From NCBI GenBank assembly GCA_028293825.1, contig JAQGNY010000030.1, forward strand, positions 1 to 44,480: 44,480 nucleotides of DNA, in the 5' to 3' direction. The first letter of the stretch is position 1, and every line of letters begins with the position of its first letter. Below, piece after piece: positions 17,301-25,955 of this stretch. The position numbers and the translations under genes are program-made. The notes beneath the pieces are model-generated. The model was given only the letters and a program-made list of their open reading frames with translations. It was not told the DNA's origin and made no database searches. This DNA is from Verrucomicrobiaceae bacterium. GTDB lineage: Bacteria > Pseudomonadota > Gammaproteobacteria > Pseudomonadales > CAMLJR01.

Positions 17301-18722
17301 TCACTGCGTCGAAGAAAGGTGAAATTGATTTAACTCCGGTGGTATTACTGCTTTTTCTGAATGTGTTGTTCCGGCTGGCGCCCAGTCGTACGGCACGGGC
17401 TGGCCGCGATAGAGCTGGCGGTTGTAACTGGGGCGTCCATTGAGCGGATCTTTGCCGGCACGACCGTATGGATTTACGTACTCCCAAACAATTTCGCCTT
17501 CATGTGTTACTTGAAATAGACGGCCGCTTTGACCTTCATCAATAAACGTATTGCCATTCGGTAAGCGCCGTGCAGCACTGATATGCGTGCTGCGAAATGA
17601 CCAAGCCGGCCCACCGGAATCCTCACCGCTGTATTGCCATACAACTTCTTTTTTAATCGGATCGATTTCCAGCACGCGTGAGCCACCAGTAGTCGGCAAT
17701 ACCGCCGGCGGATATCCAGCCTGCCCCTGGTTATCGAATACCAATAAATTGCCGGCACCAGGTAAACCCTCGGGGATAATTTGCGCATCGTGTTGACCGG
17801 AAATTTGATCGACCGCTCGCGGCACTTTGCGGCGCTGTGCATTAGTTATCGGTGCGTAATTAGGGCCTAACGTCCATACGACCTTGCTGGTTTTTCTATC
17901 GATAATGGCGATGAAATTAGCATTACGCGCATCGAATAATAAGTTGTCCGGATGAAAGCGTTTATCGCCTGCGCTGTACCAACGGTTCTGTCCGACGACT
18001 TTCAAATTATTGACGTGCAGATAATCGGCTTCGTCCGATTCACGCACTAATTTTAATTGGTCAGCTGTAAAACCAAATTCTTCAAGATGGTCTGAGGCAA
18101 CCCATGTCCAAACCACTTCGCCTTTAGGATTTACTTCGTAAACAACATCGTCGAGCAACTGTGGCTGTTTAAAGCCGGCAACGGCATGAACCAAATTAGC
18201 CAGCACCACCGTATTACCGTTCGGCAAGCGCGCCCAATCGTGATGTTGTTGCGCCAAACCGCCTGGCGCTTTCTCGCCGAATGACCAAACCGTTTTACCG
18301 TCCCAATCGAGTTCACCAATTGTTTGTGCGACTGTCGCAGCGACTCGGCCGGGAATCAAATCCGTGCCGCGTCCGTCGACTGTGGAAAGCGTGACAAATA
18401 CATGCCCACGCTTGCCACCAATTAAATTCGGATTAATAAAAGTGCTATGTGCTGCAGCATCTTTCCATTCGTGCACGGTGTTCCCGTTTAAGTCGATTAA
18501 ACGAGCGACGTTATCGCCTCCGGTAAACAATACGAATGAGCTATAGGCTTTGGCCGGATCGTAAAACGTGGTGCCCGTCGGATAAACACTGGGGCCAGCA
18601 TGAGCTGCTAGCGCAGAAGTCAGCAATGCCACAGCACAAAATGTAAATTTCATGTTAAAAATATTATTCGCTAAATAATCTATTTTTTGTTTAGCTGAAA
18701 TTCTAATTTTTATCAGGCTCAT
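17301..18722 (-). CDS. Aryl-sulfate sulfotransferase family protein
   Basis: A 473-residue exported protein of the arylsulfotransferase (ASST) family, whose characterised members move sulfate between phenolic compounds in the periplasm without PAPS. Repeated beta-propeller blade motifs are visible (GNTVHEW, GELDWDGKTVWSF, GEVVWTW, KEVVWQYSG, GEIVWEYVNP). The conserved His motifs QQHHDWARLPNGN and SGQHDAQIIPEG match the family. The signal peptide is clear only from Met24 (start at 18653), but the ATG at 18722 has the better ribosome binding site (AAGAG), so I kept it; a long N-terminal extension would result. First gene of a two-gene operon with the MBL-fold lipoprotein. The 353 bases upstream carry its promoter. 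Confidence 0.82.
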   Translation of the reverse strand: MSLIKIRISAKQKIDYLANNIFNMKFTFCAVALLTSALAAHAGPSVYPTGTTFYDPAKAYSSFVLFTGGDNVARLIDLNGNTVHEWKDAAAHSTFINPNLIGGKRGHVFVTLSTVDGRGTDLIPGRVAATVAQTIGELDWDGKTVWSFGEKAPGGLAQQHHDWARLPNGNTVVLANLVHAVAGFKQPQLLDDVVYEVNPKGEVVWTWVASDHLEEFGFTADQLKLVRESDEADYLHVNNLKVVGQNRWYSAGDKRFHPDNLLFDARNANFIAIIDRKTSKVVWTLGPNYAPITNAQRRKVPRAVDQISGQHDAQIIPEGLPGAGNLLVFDNQGQAGYPPAVLPTTGGSRVLEIDPIKKEVVWQYSGEDSGGPAWSFRSTHISAARRLPNGNTFIDEGQSGRLFQVTHEGEIVWEYVNPYGRAGKDPLNGRPSYNRQLYRGQPVPYDWAPAGTTHSEKAVIPPELNQFHLSSTQ

Positions 18723-19075
18723 ATTTTTGTTCTCTTGCTGTTTATATTTTTAGTAGATACTTTTCTGTTTTTATTTTAGCAGTTAGCGTGCCAAATTTTA
18801 AAATTCAAAAATCACAGAAAATTTCGCTTAAAAGCCGATTTTTTGATTTAAAAATTAAATTTAATGCGCGGTAATTAGTTCGACGAAAATCAACGAGTGT
18901 GAGGTGTTGATATAGAGGCAGCCTGCGTGCACTCAACAGGAAATCCAACAGCTTTAGCGGACCAATTTATATCGGGTATTTTTAAAAAACCGGAGGGTAA
19001 ATCTCAAAGCGAGTATGTCGAGGAAGTTTAGAAGCGGCCTTAGACACAAAGTCTACGGGCCGCTCTACCAATCAA
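18723..19075. other. Intergenic region upstream of the arylsulfotransferase gene
   Basis: The region has no coding signal. The part nearest the arylsulfotransferase start is very AT-rich and probably its promoter. The distal end holds the hairpin at 19033-19064 that follows the CHRD gene. Confidence 0.5.
19033..19064 (-). terminator. Hairpin after the CHRD gene
   Basis: The outer stem AGCGGCC / GGCCGCT and inner stem TAGAC / GTCTA form a strong hairpin 12 bases after the CHRD stop codon. The T tract on the minus strand is weak, so termination efficiency is uncertain. Confidence 0.65.
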
Positions 19076-19504
19076 TTACGGTTTCAGTTGACCGCGAATT
19101 TCACCAGGCTTGTGTTCCGCGCTGTGAACATTCACATAGAGGTTGCCCGCTTTAAAGCTCGCGAATTGCTCATCGGTGAGTTTTGCATCGGCCGGTATAT
19201 TCCACACGCCATCGGCACCTTTCGTCAGCGTGATAACGGGTGGACCACTTTGCCCAACTGGCGCCAAGTGAATATGTGCAGCTGTGCCTTCAATCCCTGT
19301 GGTTTTAACTGTGCCGGAAACTGCATGATCCGCGGCAATTGTGAACTTAGCGCTGCCTGTTGCAGAGGTGACGACAGCCGGTGTTTCTTCAGCGCCGGTT
19401 AGTGTTACTTTAACGTCTTCGGCGAAAGCCGATCCAGCGACAGCAATAGCAGCTGCGGCGAACAGCGTACGAACTGCCTGTGTTTTAGAAAAGATACTTG
19501 TCAT
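19076..19504 (-). CDS. CHRD-domain exported protein
   Basis: A 142-residue protein with a Sec signal peptide (residues 1-28, ending AFA) and one CHRD domain. The domain shows LTGAEETPAV, GSAKFTI, a HIHLAPVGQSGP motif and NLYVNVHSAEHKPGEIRGQL. The paired His-containing strands are typical. CHRD is named from chordin; its bacterial members are small secreted proteins without a proven function, though the conserved His residues have prompted suggestions of metal binding. The start is supported by CGGAGAT upstream. It is monocistronic, followed by a hairpin, and lies between the arylsulfotransferase operon and the cytochrome/peroxiredoxin operon. Confidence 0.88.
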   Translation of the reverse strand: MTSIFSKTQAVRTLFAAAAIAVAGSAFAEDVKVTLTGAEETPAVVTSATGSAKFTIAADHAVSGTVKTTGIEGTAAHIHLAPVGQSGPPVITLTKGADGVWNIPADAKLTDEQFASFKAGNLYVNVHSAEHKPGEIRGQLKP

Positions 19505-19669
19505 TATTTATCTCCGAGATTTAAGTTATTCGAAATCGCCCGCTGTATTATCAGCTAACACGTTTACTTTTTCTAAAACCCTTTGGCTATTTGAATAGAT
19601 GAAATATCGAAGATAATACGGCCGGCTAAATCGGAGGTTTTTATTAAATTATTATTTCCGGTGAAGATA

Positions 19670-20347
19670 TCAGAGACCTGAAATATAAAAACACAGCGCT
19701 TCCAGTTCGCGTTCGCTCAACGATTTAGCGATCGTATTCATGACGCCTCCTGCGCTGTTGGTTCGCTCGCCCAGCGCCCAATTAACCATCTGTGCGCGCA
19801 AATATTTGCGATGCTGTCCACCGATAGCTGGATAAGCAACGCCGTTGGCCGCTTGCCCCTTGCCGCTGTTGCCGTGACAAGAGGCACACGGAAGAATATT
19901 TCGCTTCACATCGCCGTTAATAAATAGATTTTTAGCCAGCGCACTAGCGTCGATAGGCTCGCCATGCATTATCGGAATGCTGGAAAAATAAGCGGCAATA
20001 TCGGCTAAATTTGATTCAGGTAAATCCGCCGCCATCACACTCATGATTTCATGCTTGCGCGCACCGGATTTAAAATCGTTCAGTTGTTTGAAAATATACT
20101 CGGCGTGCTGCCCGGAGAGTTTTGGAATGACGGGATTATCGTTTATTTCTTCGCTATGACAACCCTGACAGCGCTCAACTTCGGCGAGGATTTTTCCGTT
20201 CTCGGCATTGCCGAGGAAGAATTGCGAAGGAGTTTTTTCCGCTGACTCGGCAGTCGCTGCTGAGGAATTATGCGCAAAGACTAACGCCGTGGAAATAAAG
20301 GCAATGTGGAAAAAAACAGCAATAAAATGTTTGAATAAAATGCGCAT
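19670..20347 (-). CDS. Dihaem cytochrome c4-like protein
   Basis: A 225-residue periplasmic or membrane-attached dihaem cytochrome. I placed the start at 20347, where a hydrophobic signal sequence begins (MRILFKHF and following); the frame stays open to 20422 but those 25 residues are Arg-rich and unlike a leader. No clear ribosome binding site is visible for any start. The first haem site is CQGCH and the second CASCH. Each is followed by the c4 pattern: PKLSGQHAEYIFKQLNDF with a Met-containing segment, then PAIGGQHRKYLRAQM. Such proteins carry electrons between bc1 or quinol-linked donors and terminal oxidases. It is the last gene of the operon cytochrome c'-peroxiredoxin-c4. Confidence 0.87.
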   Translation of the reverse strand: MRILFKHFIAVFFHIAFISTALVFAHNSSAATAESAEKTPSQFFLGNAENGKILAEVERCQGCHSEEINDNPVIPKLSGQHAEYIFKQLNDFKSGARKHEIMSVMAADLPESNLADIAAYFSSIPIMHGEPIDASALAKNLFINGDVKRNILPCASCHGNSGKGQAANGVAYPAIGGQHRKYLRAQMVNWALGERTNSAGGVMNTIAKSLSERELEALCFYISGL

Positions 20348-20427
20348 CCAAGCGACGTGCATTTTATATGACGCTATAAAACGAGCCGCGAGTCGTATGC
20401 GCAAGGCACACACGGCTCGCATTACCT

Positions 20428-21006
20428 TTATTTAGCAGCGACAAGTTTCTGTACTGCTTCAAGCGTTTTCTCAACGTTTTCAGCGGCAGCCAAACCACCG
20501 ATAGTTGCGGCAATTTTCCCGTTCGGCGTCACAATGAATGTCGTGCGCTCGGCAAAACCGTGATTAATATCGACACCACGCGCATCTTTTTTGCCGGCCG
20601 ATGCTTCGCGTACGGCAAGATCGTACGACTTAGCAATTTTGCCGTCAGCATCGGAAGCAACCGGTAATTTACCTGCGCAATATTGTGGGTCGGCAGAGAA
20701 ATCATTTAAGCGCTCGATGCTGTCGAGCGAAACACCGACGACAGTCGCGCCGGCAGCAGCGAATTTTTCGCTGTTTTCTGCAAACTCATGCGCCTGAATA
20801 TTGCAGCCGCCGGTATAGGCCGATGGATAAAAATAAACAACGACCGGGCCTTTTTTCAACGAATCTTTCAACGAAAAATTAAATGCCTTACCGGCCAACG
20901 ATGCCTGTGTTTTGAAATCAGGCGCGGTATCGCCTTCTTTCAACGCGGCAGTAGCGGGCAATGCAATGGCGCCCGACAACAAACATCCTATTAAGAATCG
21001 ATTCAT
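20428..21006 (-). CDS. Exported peroxiredoxin (AhpC/TSA family)
   Basis: A 192-residue thioredoxin-fold peroxidase. I chose the ATG at 21006 because AGGAG lies seven bases upstream and the protein then begins with a Sec signal peptide (about residues 1-21, ending ATAA). The upstream in-frame start at 21057 lacks both. The peroxidatic motif PSAYTGGC matches PxxxTxxC, with a second Cys in PQYCAGK as possible resolving residue. An Arg (FAERTTFIV) fits the conserved active-site Arg. An exported peroxiredoxin must receive electrons outside the cytoplasm. Its position between two cytochrome genes, with gaps of 51 and about 80 bases, suggests a periplasmic peroxide-defence unit; the electron route is inference. 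Confidence 0.87.
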   Translation of the reverse strand: MNRFLIGCLLSGAIALPATAALKEGDTAPDFKTQASLAGKAFNFSLKDSLKKGPVVVYFYPSAYTGGCNIQAHEFAENSEKFAAAGATVVGVSLDSIERLNDFSADPQYCAGKLPVASDADGKIAKSYDLAVREASAGKKDARGVDINHGFAERTTFIVTPNGKIAATIGGLAAAENVEKTLEAVQKLVAAK

Positions 21007-21057
21007 ACAGTAACTCCTGATTACATGAATTTTCTCGACGCAGTAGCGTAAACCCAA

Positions 21058-21453
21058 CTACTTAGTCAACGGCTTATACAGATCGTGGCAAGCGCGGCAA
21101 TTTTTAGTCAGATCGCGCGCGGAGGCAGCGGCTTTATCAAAATCATTCGCCGACATAGATGCCAGAATCGCCGTGATGTGCTGCTGCCCTTCCTGCGCCA
21201 GCTTCACCGCATCGTCGGTGTTGCCCTTGTGGACGAAATATTCTTCGGTCCACTTTAGGCCTTGCCGAAGAATTTCGACACCCTCTGTCGCATTTTTCAC
21301 GTTTTTAGCGGTGATGTCCGGCTCCAAAAATTTATTGGTGTCGTCCATAGTTCGCATTACATCGTCATCGAAATCGCTGAGATCAATTTCCGCCACTACC
21401 AAACTTGCCGATACAGCTAAACAAATTCCCAAAACAGCAACCAGCTTACGCAT
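21058..21453 (-). CDS. Cytochrome c' / c556-type monohaem protein
   Basis: A 131-residue protein with a signal peptide (about residues 1-21, ending VVA) and a mainly helical body. The single haem site CRACH is only about 10 residues from the C-terminus, the arrangement of four-helix-bundle class II cytochromes (c' and c556). Class II cytochromes bind small ligands such as NO or act as electron carriers. It is the first gene of a three-gene operon with the exported peroxiredoxin and the c4-like cytochrome. Its stop lies 51 bases before the peroxiredoxin start. The ribosome binding site (AAAGG) is somewhat distant. Confidence 0.87.
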   Translation of the reverse strand: MRKLVAVLGICLAVSASLVVAEIDLSDFDDDVMRTMDDTNKFLEPDITAKNVKNATEGVEILRQGLKWTEEYFVHKGNTDDAVKLAQEGQQHITAILASMSANDFDKAAASARDLTKNCRACHDLYKPLTK

Positions 21454-21612
21454 TCAGAACAAGACCTTTAAACAACGATAAAACGCTTAAGGAAAATCGC
21501 GCATTAAAATGATATTTACAGAAAACACTATTCACGGAAAACAGTTATTCACAGAAACTAAGCGCACCGATAACGGTGCGCTAAAAATCATACGGGGAAG
21601 ATACTACGCGCG

Positions 21613-21644
21613 ATAAAAAAACCCGAAAGATTTTCTTTCGGGTT
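21613..21644 (-). terminator. Terminator of the DUF1549/DUF1501 operon
   Basis: On the minus strand a perfect 11-bp stem (AACCCGAAAGA / TCTTTCGGGTT) with a 3-base loop is followed by a run of seven T. It lies 22 bases beyond the DUF1501 stop codon. Confidence 0.9.
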
Positions 21645-21666
21645 CTATATAACAACTAACTATTTA

Positions 21667-23109
21667 CTACGCGATAAGCTCTTTAATCACTTCGCCATAA
21701 ACCACTGTCGGACGTTCAGAACGGCCGTGATTCAGGAAGGTGACCTTAAGGTGATCCAAGCCCATTAAATTCAACACCGTTGCGTGCAGATCATACGTAT
21801 CGACTTTTTTACCGACCGATTGCAAACCGATTTCATCGGTCTGACCGAATGTGAAGCCAGCATTGGCGCCACCACCTGCCATCCATTGCGTGTAGCCCCA
21901 TGGATTGTGATCGCGACCCGAACCGCTTTGGCCGTAGGAAGTGCGCGAGAACTCGGAAGTCCACACTACCAATGTCGATTCCAACAAGCCGCGCGATTTC
22001 AAATCGGCGAGCAAACCGGCAATGGGTTTATCGACCGCTTTAGCGTGCGTGCTGTGATTTTGCTCGAGATCCTGGTGCGCATCCCAGTCGCGGCTATCAC
22101 CATTGATATCCAGAGTGCCGGACACAACTTGAATGAAGCGCACACCGCGCTCGACCAGACGACGCGCACGCAGCATTTGCGTACCGTAATCTTTCGTCGC
22201 CTCGTCATCGAGACCATACAGCGCTTTCGTTGCTGCGGTTTCTTTGCTGAGATCAACGGCTTCCGGTGCAGTGGTCTCCATGCGATACGCCAGTTCGTAC
22301 GAACGCATACGCGCCTGCAATTCGGTATCTTCCGGATAACGTGCGCCGCGTTGCTCGTTCAAACGTTTTAACAAATCGAAGCTATCGCGTTGCTGCGCTG
22401 CATCGACCAACTCGGGGCGATCCAAATGCAGAATCGGCGATGCGCCCGGACGGAACGCTACACCTTGATAAACCGCCGGCAAAAAGCCCGATGCCCAATT
22501 CACGCCACCACCGCGCGGCTCGCGCTTACCTGCGTACAACACCACGTACGGCGGCAGATCTGGATTTGCAGAACCGAGCGCGTAAGAAACCCACGAACCG
22601 AGTGTTGGCCGGCCCGGGTTCAAATCGCCAGTGTTTAATTTCATGATCGAAATATCGTGCGTAGCGCCAATCGTGGTGCTGGATTTAATAAACGCCAGCT
22701 TGTCGGCATGTTGTGCAAGATTCGGCAGCAGGTCGGAGAACCACGCGCCGCTGTCGCCGTGTTGATTCCACGTGCGCTTGGACGCAAACAATTTACCCAC
22801 ACCACCTTGCGTGCTGGTCTTGATCCCTTTCAAAAACGACGGCGGCACTTCTTGGCCGGCGAGTTTGATCAAGTCCGGCTTGTAGTCGTACAAATCGACA
22901 GTCGCCGGAGCACCACTCATGTGCAGCCAAATAACCGATTTAGCTTTCGCTGGAAATTGCGGTTGTTTCGGTGCCAGTGGATCGATCAGTTCAGATGCAT
23001 ACGCAGCACCGAAGCCAGTTCCGAGAGCAGGTAACATACCGCTCAGTGCCAAACCACCTACGCCATATCCGGTCGACTTCAAAAAATCCCGGCGCGATTT
23101 CGTTGTCAT
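21667..23109 (-). CDS. DUF1501 family protein, Tat exported
   Basis: A 480-residue protein of the DUF1501 family, distantly related to sulfatases and alkaline phosphatases. A twin-arginine signal is clear (SRRDFLKSTG, residues 5-14, then a hydrophobic stretch to about residue 40). Family blocks include VIWLHMSGAPATVDLYDYKP, FSDLLPNLAQHADKLAFIKS, GSWVSYALGSANPDLP, VWTSEFSRT and DLHATVLNLMGLDHL. Asp and His residues in SGRDHNPWGYTQWMAGGG and DLHATVL are candidate metal ligands. It starts 37 bases after the DUF1549/DUF1553 gene and has an AAGGAAA ribosome binding site. The two families regularly occur as neighbours in planctomycetes and verrucomicrobia. No activity is established. Confidence 0.9.
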   Translation of the reverse strand: MTTKSRRDFLKSTGYGVGGLALSGMLPALGTGFGAAYASELIDPLAPKQPQFPAKAKSVIWLHMSGAPATVDLYDYKPDLIKLAGQEVPPSFLKGIKTSTQGGVGKLFASKRTWNQHGDSGAWFSDLLPNLAQHADKLAFIKSSTTIGATHDISIMKLNTGDLNPGRPTLGSWVSYALGSANPDLPPYVVLYAGKREPRGGGVNWASGFLPAVYQGVAFRPGASPILHLDRPELVDAAQQRDSFDLLKRLNEQRGARYPEDTELQARMRSYELAYRMETTAPEAVDLSKETAATKALYGLDDEATKDYGTQMLRARRLVERGVRFIQVVSGTLDINGDSRDWDAHQDLEQNHSTHAKAVDKPIAGLLADLKSRGLLESTLVVWTSEFSRTSYGQSGSGRDHNPWGYTQWMAGGGANAGFTFGQTDEIGLQSVGKKVDTYDLHATVLNLMGLDHLKVTFLNHGRSERPTVVYGEVIKELIA

Positions 23110-23146
23110 GATTCAGTTTCCTTTTCTAAAACGTGAAAGTTGAGAA

Positions 23147-25531
23147 TTAGTTTCTGTACGCAAATTCATTCGAATTCGCGACGGTATGCACCAGATCAAC
23201 AAAAGCAGACGCGCGTATCGGATCTTTCAACTGCTTGTCCTCTTTCACGCCAATTGGCACGGCGATCGCAAACTTGCCGCTTTCCGCTTTATCTTTAATT
23301 GTTTTTTCGTGACCCGCTAAAAACTTCAACAGCGTGTCTTTTTCGGCCTTATCAGGGTTACGCGCAAACAGGATCTGGAACAGACGATCCAACTCGGCGC
23401 CTTGATCATTACCGGCCTCGTTAATTACACGTCCCGCCAAGTTCTGCGACCACTCGTAAACCACATCGCTGTTAGCGAGCGCCAATGCTTGCAATGGCGT
23501 TGTCGTTACCGAGCGCTTGCTGTGTACCTGCTGTGGCGACGCCATGTCGAACGTTTCCAACAGCGGATAAGCAACACTGCGACGGGTGAATACATACAAG
23601 CTACGACGGTTGAAATCCTGCGTATCGGTGGAGACTTCCCACAAATTGCCGGCGCCTAAGTTTTTCGGCACTGGCGGGAACACGCTCGGACCACCAACGG
23701 TGTCGTTGAGTTTGCCAGCAGCAACCAACAGCGAATCGCGAATCTGCTCTGCATCCAAACGCTTACGCGGGAACACAGCTAGCAAGCGATTTTCCGGGTC
23801 CGCTTTAAACGCATCGGCACGGCTTCCAGACGACTGACGATAAACGCTCGACAACAGAATCTCGCGATGCAGCTTCTTAACGCTCCAGCCTTCTTTAACA
23901 AAGTTATCGGCCAAATAATCGAGCAGCTCCGGGTGAGTCGGTTTTTCACCGGCTTTACCGAAATCGCTCACGGTCGACACGATGCCTTTGCCGAAATACT
24001 CGTTCCATACCCGGTTAACGTAAACACGCGCCGTTAATGGATTCTTCGAGCTGGCAATCCAGTTAGCCAATGCCGTACGACGGCCCGACGATGTAGCGGT
24101 CGGAACGATTACCGGTTTTTCACCGTTGGCAATTGCAGCGGGGAAATCAGGCTGAACTTCTTCCAGCGGACGCTCGTGATCGCCGGCAAAGAATTTAAAC
24201 GTGGCCGGCGCTTCCGGATGACCCAGTTCAGTCATCGCGGTAATTTTGTCCGAACCTTTAGCCGGTTTCAGTTTGTCGAATTTTTTCAGATCTTCGCCGA
24301 GCTTTTTATAACGCTCATATTTCTCGGTTAATTTCGGATCGTATTCGGTACTTTCTTTTTGCGTACCGGCTACATCCAAATAAGCAGCGATATCTTCTTC
24401 AGTGGTGACGTTATCAAGACGATGGTTAATCCAGCGATCGTGCGGGTTCCATTCGCTTTCTGGCTTAACGATAGAAACGCGACTGTCGGTTAAATAGCGT
24501 TCGCGATAATACTTAAGACCTTTCTCGCGCACTGGGTCGAGAATGGCTTTGCGTTCAGCGCGAATATCTTTGGTCGCTTCCTGGTACTTCGCCAGCTGTT
24601 TGCGGTATTCGATTTCCTGCGCGCCAACTGGAGCGGGAATATCCATGATCTCGCTGGTGTTAGCCAAGAACGCCTGCAGTTGGAAATATTCCTTCTCGGA
24701 AATCTTGTCGAACTTATGGTCGTGGCAACGGGCGCACGCAACCGATTGCGCTAAAAATACTTCGCCGATGGTATCGGTGTTATCGGTGGTGATTTGATAT
24801 TTGCGTTGTACCAGATCGCGCGAGTTGTAGTTGTCTGGATAGCCCGCTAAAAATCCAGTCGCAACAATAACGTTCGGATCAGTCGGTGCGATTTCATCGC
24901 CAGCCAATTGTTCTTTAATAAAGGTGTCGTACGGTTTGTCTTGATTAAAAGAGTTGATCACGTAATCGCGATAGCGATACATGTTTGGACGCGTGGTGTC
25001 GTTTTGAAAACCGGTGCTGTCGGCATAGCGCGCCAAGTCCAACCAGCGACGCGCTTGGCGCTCGCCGTAATGTGGCGATGCGAGCAGACGATCAACCAAC
25101 TTTTCGTAAGCTTGCGGCGAGCGATCCGCGACAAAACTTTTCACTTCTTCCGGCGTTGGGATAATGCCCCATGCATCGAGCGTAGCGCGGCGAATAAATG
25201 CAGCGCGGTCGGCTTCCGGCGATGGTTTCAGATTTTTTTCTTCGAGCTTAGCTAAAACAAACGCATCGATTGGCGTGCGCACCCATTGTTTTTGCTTAAC
25301 CGTGGGAACGTCTTGCGCCTGCACTGGCTGGTATGCCCACCAAGGTTTAATAGCGAGCTTTGCCGGTGCTTTACTCGCTGGCTTGTCATCGGCGACAGCT
25401 GCAGGCGCAGCGGTGGCCGCGGCGTCAGTGGCTGGCGCGGGCTTCTCATCCGCAGCCATCACGGTCATTGCCGAAATGCCCAGCAATATTGCGAGATTTG
25501 CCTGCTTGATAAATTTGGTCATTGGCTTCAT
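23147..25531 (-). CDS. DUF1549 and DUF1553 domain protein with CxxCH motif
   Basis: A 794-residue exported protein. The signal peptide covers about residues 1-26 (ending VMA), followed by an Ala/Pro/Asp-rich linker to about residue 60. The DUF1549 region (about 80-290) contains IDAFVLAKLEEKNL, RRATLDAWGIIPTPEEV, HYGERQARRWLDLARYADS and CARCHDHKFDKIS. The DUF1553 region (about 480-750) contains RRTALANWI, NPLTARVYVNRVWNEYFGKGIV, HPELLDYLA and SVYRQSS. CARCH may bind haem c, but it is a fixed motif of the family and its role is unproven. The N-terminal cytochrome domain common in planctomycete homologues is missing. It forms an operon with the DUF1501 gene. Confidence 0.9.
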   Translation of the reverse strand: MKPMTKFIKQANLAILLGISAMTVMAADEKPAPATDAAATAAPAAVADDKPASKAPAKLAIKPWWAYQPVQAQDVPTVKQKQWVRTPIDAFVLAKLEEKNLKPSPEADRAAFIRRATLDAWGIIPTPEEVKSFVADRSPQAYEKLVDRLLASPHYGERQARRWLDLARYADSTGFQNDTTRPNMYRYRDYVINSFNQDKPYDTFIKEQLAGDEIAPTDPNVIVATGFLAGYPDNYNSRDLVQRKYQITTDNTDTIGEVFLAQSVACARCHDHKFDKISEKEYFQLQAFLANTSEIMDIPAPVGAQEIEYRKQLAKYQEATKDIRAERKAILDPVREKGLKYYRERYLTDSRVSIVKPESEWNPHDRWINHRLDNVTTEEDIAAYLDVAGTQKESTEYDPKLTEKYERYKKLGEDLKKFDKLKPAKGSDKITAMTELGHPEAPATFKFFAGDHERPLEEVQPDFPAAIANGEKPVIVPTATSSGRRTALANWIASSKNPLTARVYVNRVWNEYFGKGIVSTVSDFGKAGEKPTHPELLDYLADNFVKEGWSVKKLHREILLSSVYRQSSGSRADAFKADPENRLLAVFPRKRLDAEQIRDSLLVAAGKLNDTVGGPSVFPPVPKNLGAGNLWEVSTDTQDFNRRSLYVFTRRSVAYPLLETFDMASPQQVHSKRSVTTTPLQALALANSDVVYEWSQNLAGRVINEAGNDQGAELDRLFQILFARNPDKAEKDTLLKFLAGHEKTIKDKAESGKFAIAVPIGVKEDKQLKDPIRASAFVDLVHTVANSNEFAYRN

Positions 25532-25955
25532 TCGTTCATTCCTGTGTTAACTACTGCGAAATACACCACCGCGTTGATCATCGATTTTTTTCCGCATCGT
25601 TGCAGTTGCTATCGATTATTCATTGCGACTTTTCGTTCGTGACACCCGCCGAAAACACGCTCGGCAGCAATAAAAAATTAGCTATTCCCGGAACATAAGA
25701 GCAACTAGTGGGCCAATCCAAAACTAGCCAGTTCACGCCTGCGAAAATTTCCATTCAACTAACGCAAGCGCCTGTTTAATTTAAATTTTTAAAAAAATTT
25801 AAAATTAAATGCGCGGCAAGAAAGAAAATGAATTAAGTGGCCACAAACTTTCAATGCTGAAATACCAGCAACCCGAAACATTTACTGTTGTTACGGCAAC
25901 AAGCGTGAAGCAAAAACGCAGTAAAAAAGCAGTCACTTACGCAGCAGAAATGGCG
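25532..25955. other. Intergenic region between the DUF1549 and cytochrome b561 genes
   Basis: No supported gene is seen in these 424 bases. An open frame of 61 codons at 25809-25994 has no ribosome binding site and overlaps the b561 gene end, so I do not call it. The stretch near 25775-25805 is a run of A and T that could be the promoter of the DUF1549 operon. No terminator for b561 is visible. Confidence 0.45.

Noticed and set aside
24715-24740. CARCH in the DUF1549 protein as proof of a cytochrome
   Set aside because: The motif is part of the family's conserved core, and no axial ligand or cytochrome domain around it can be recognised.
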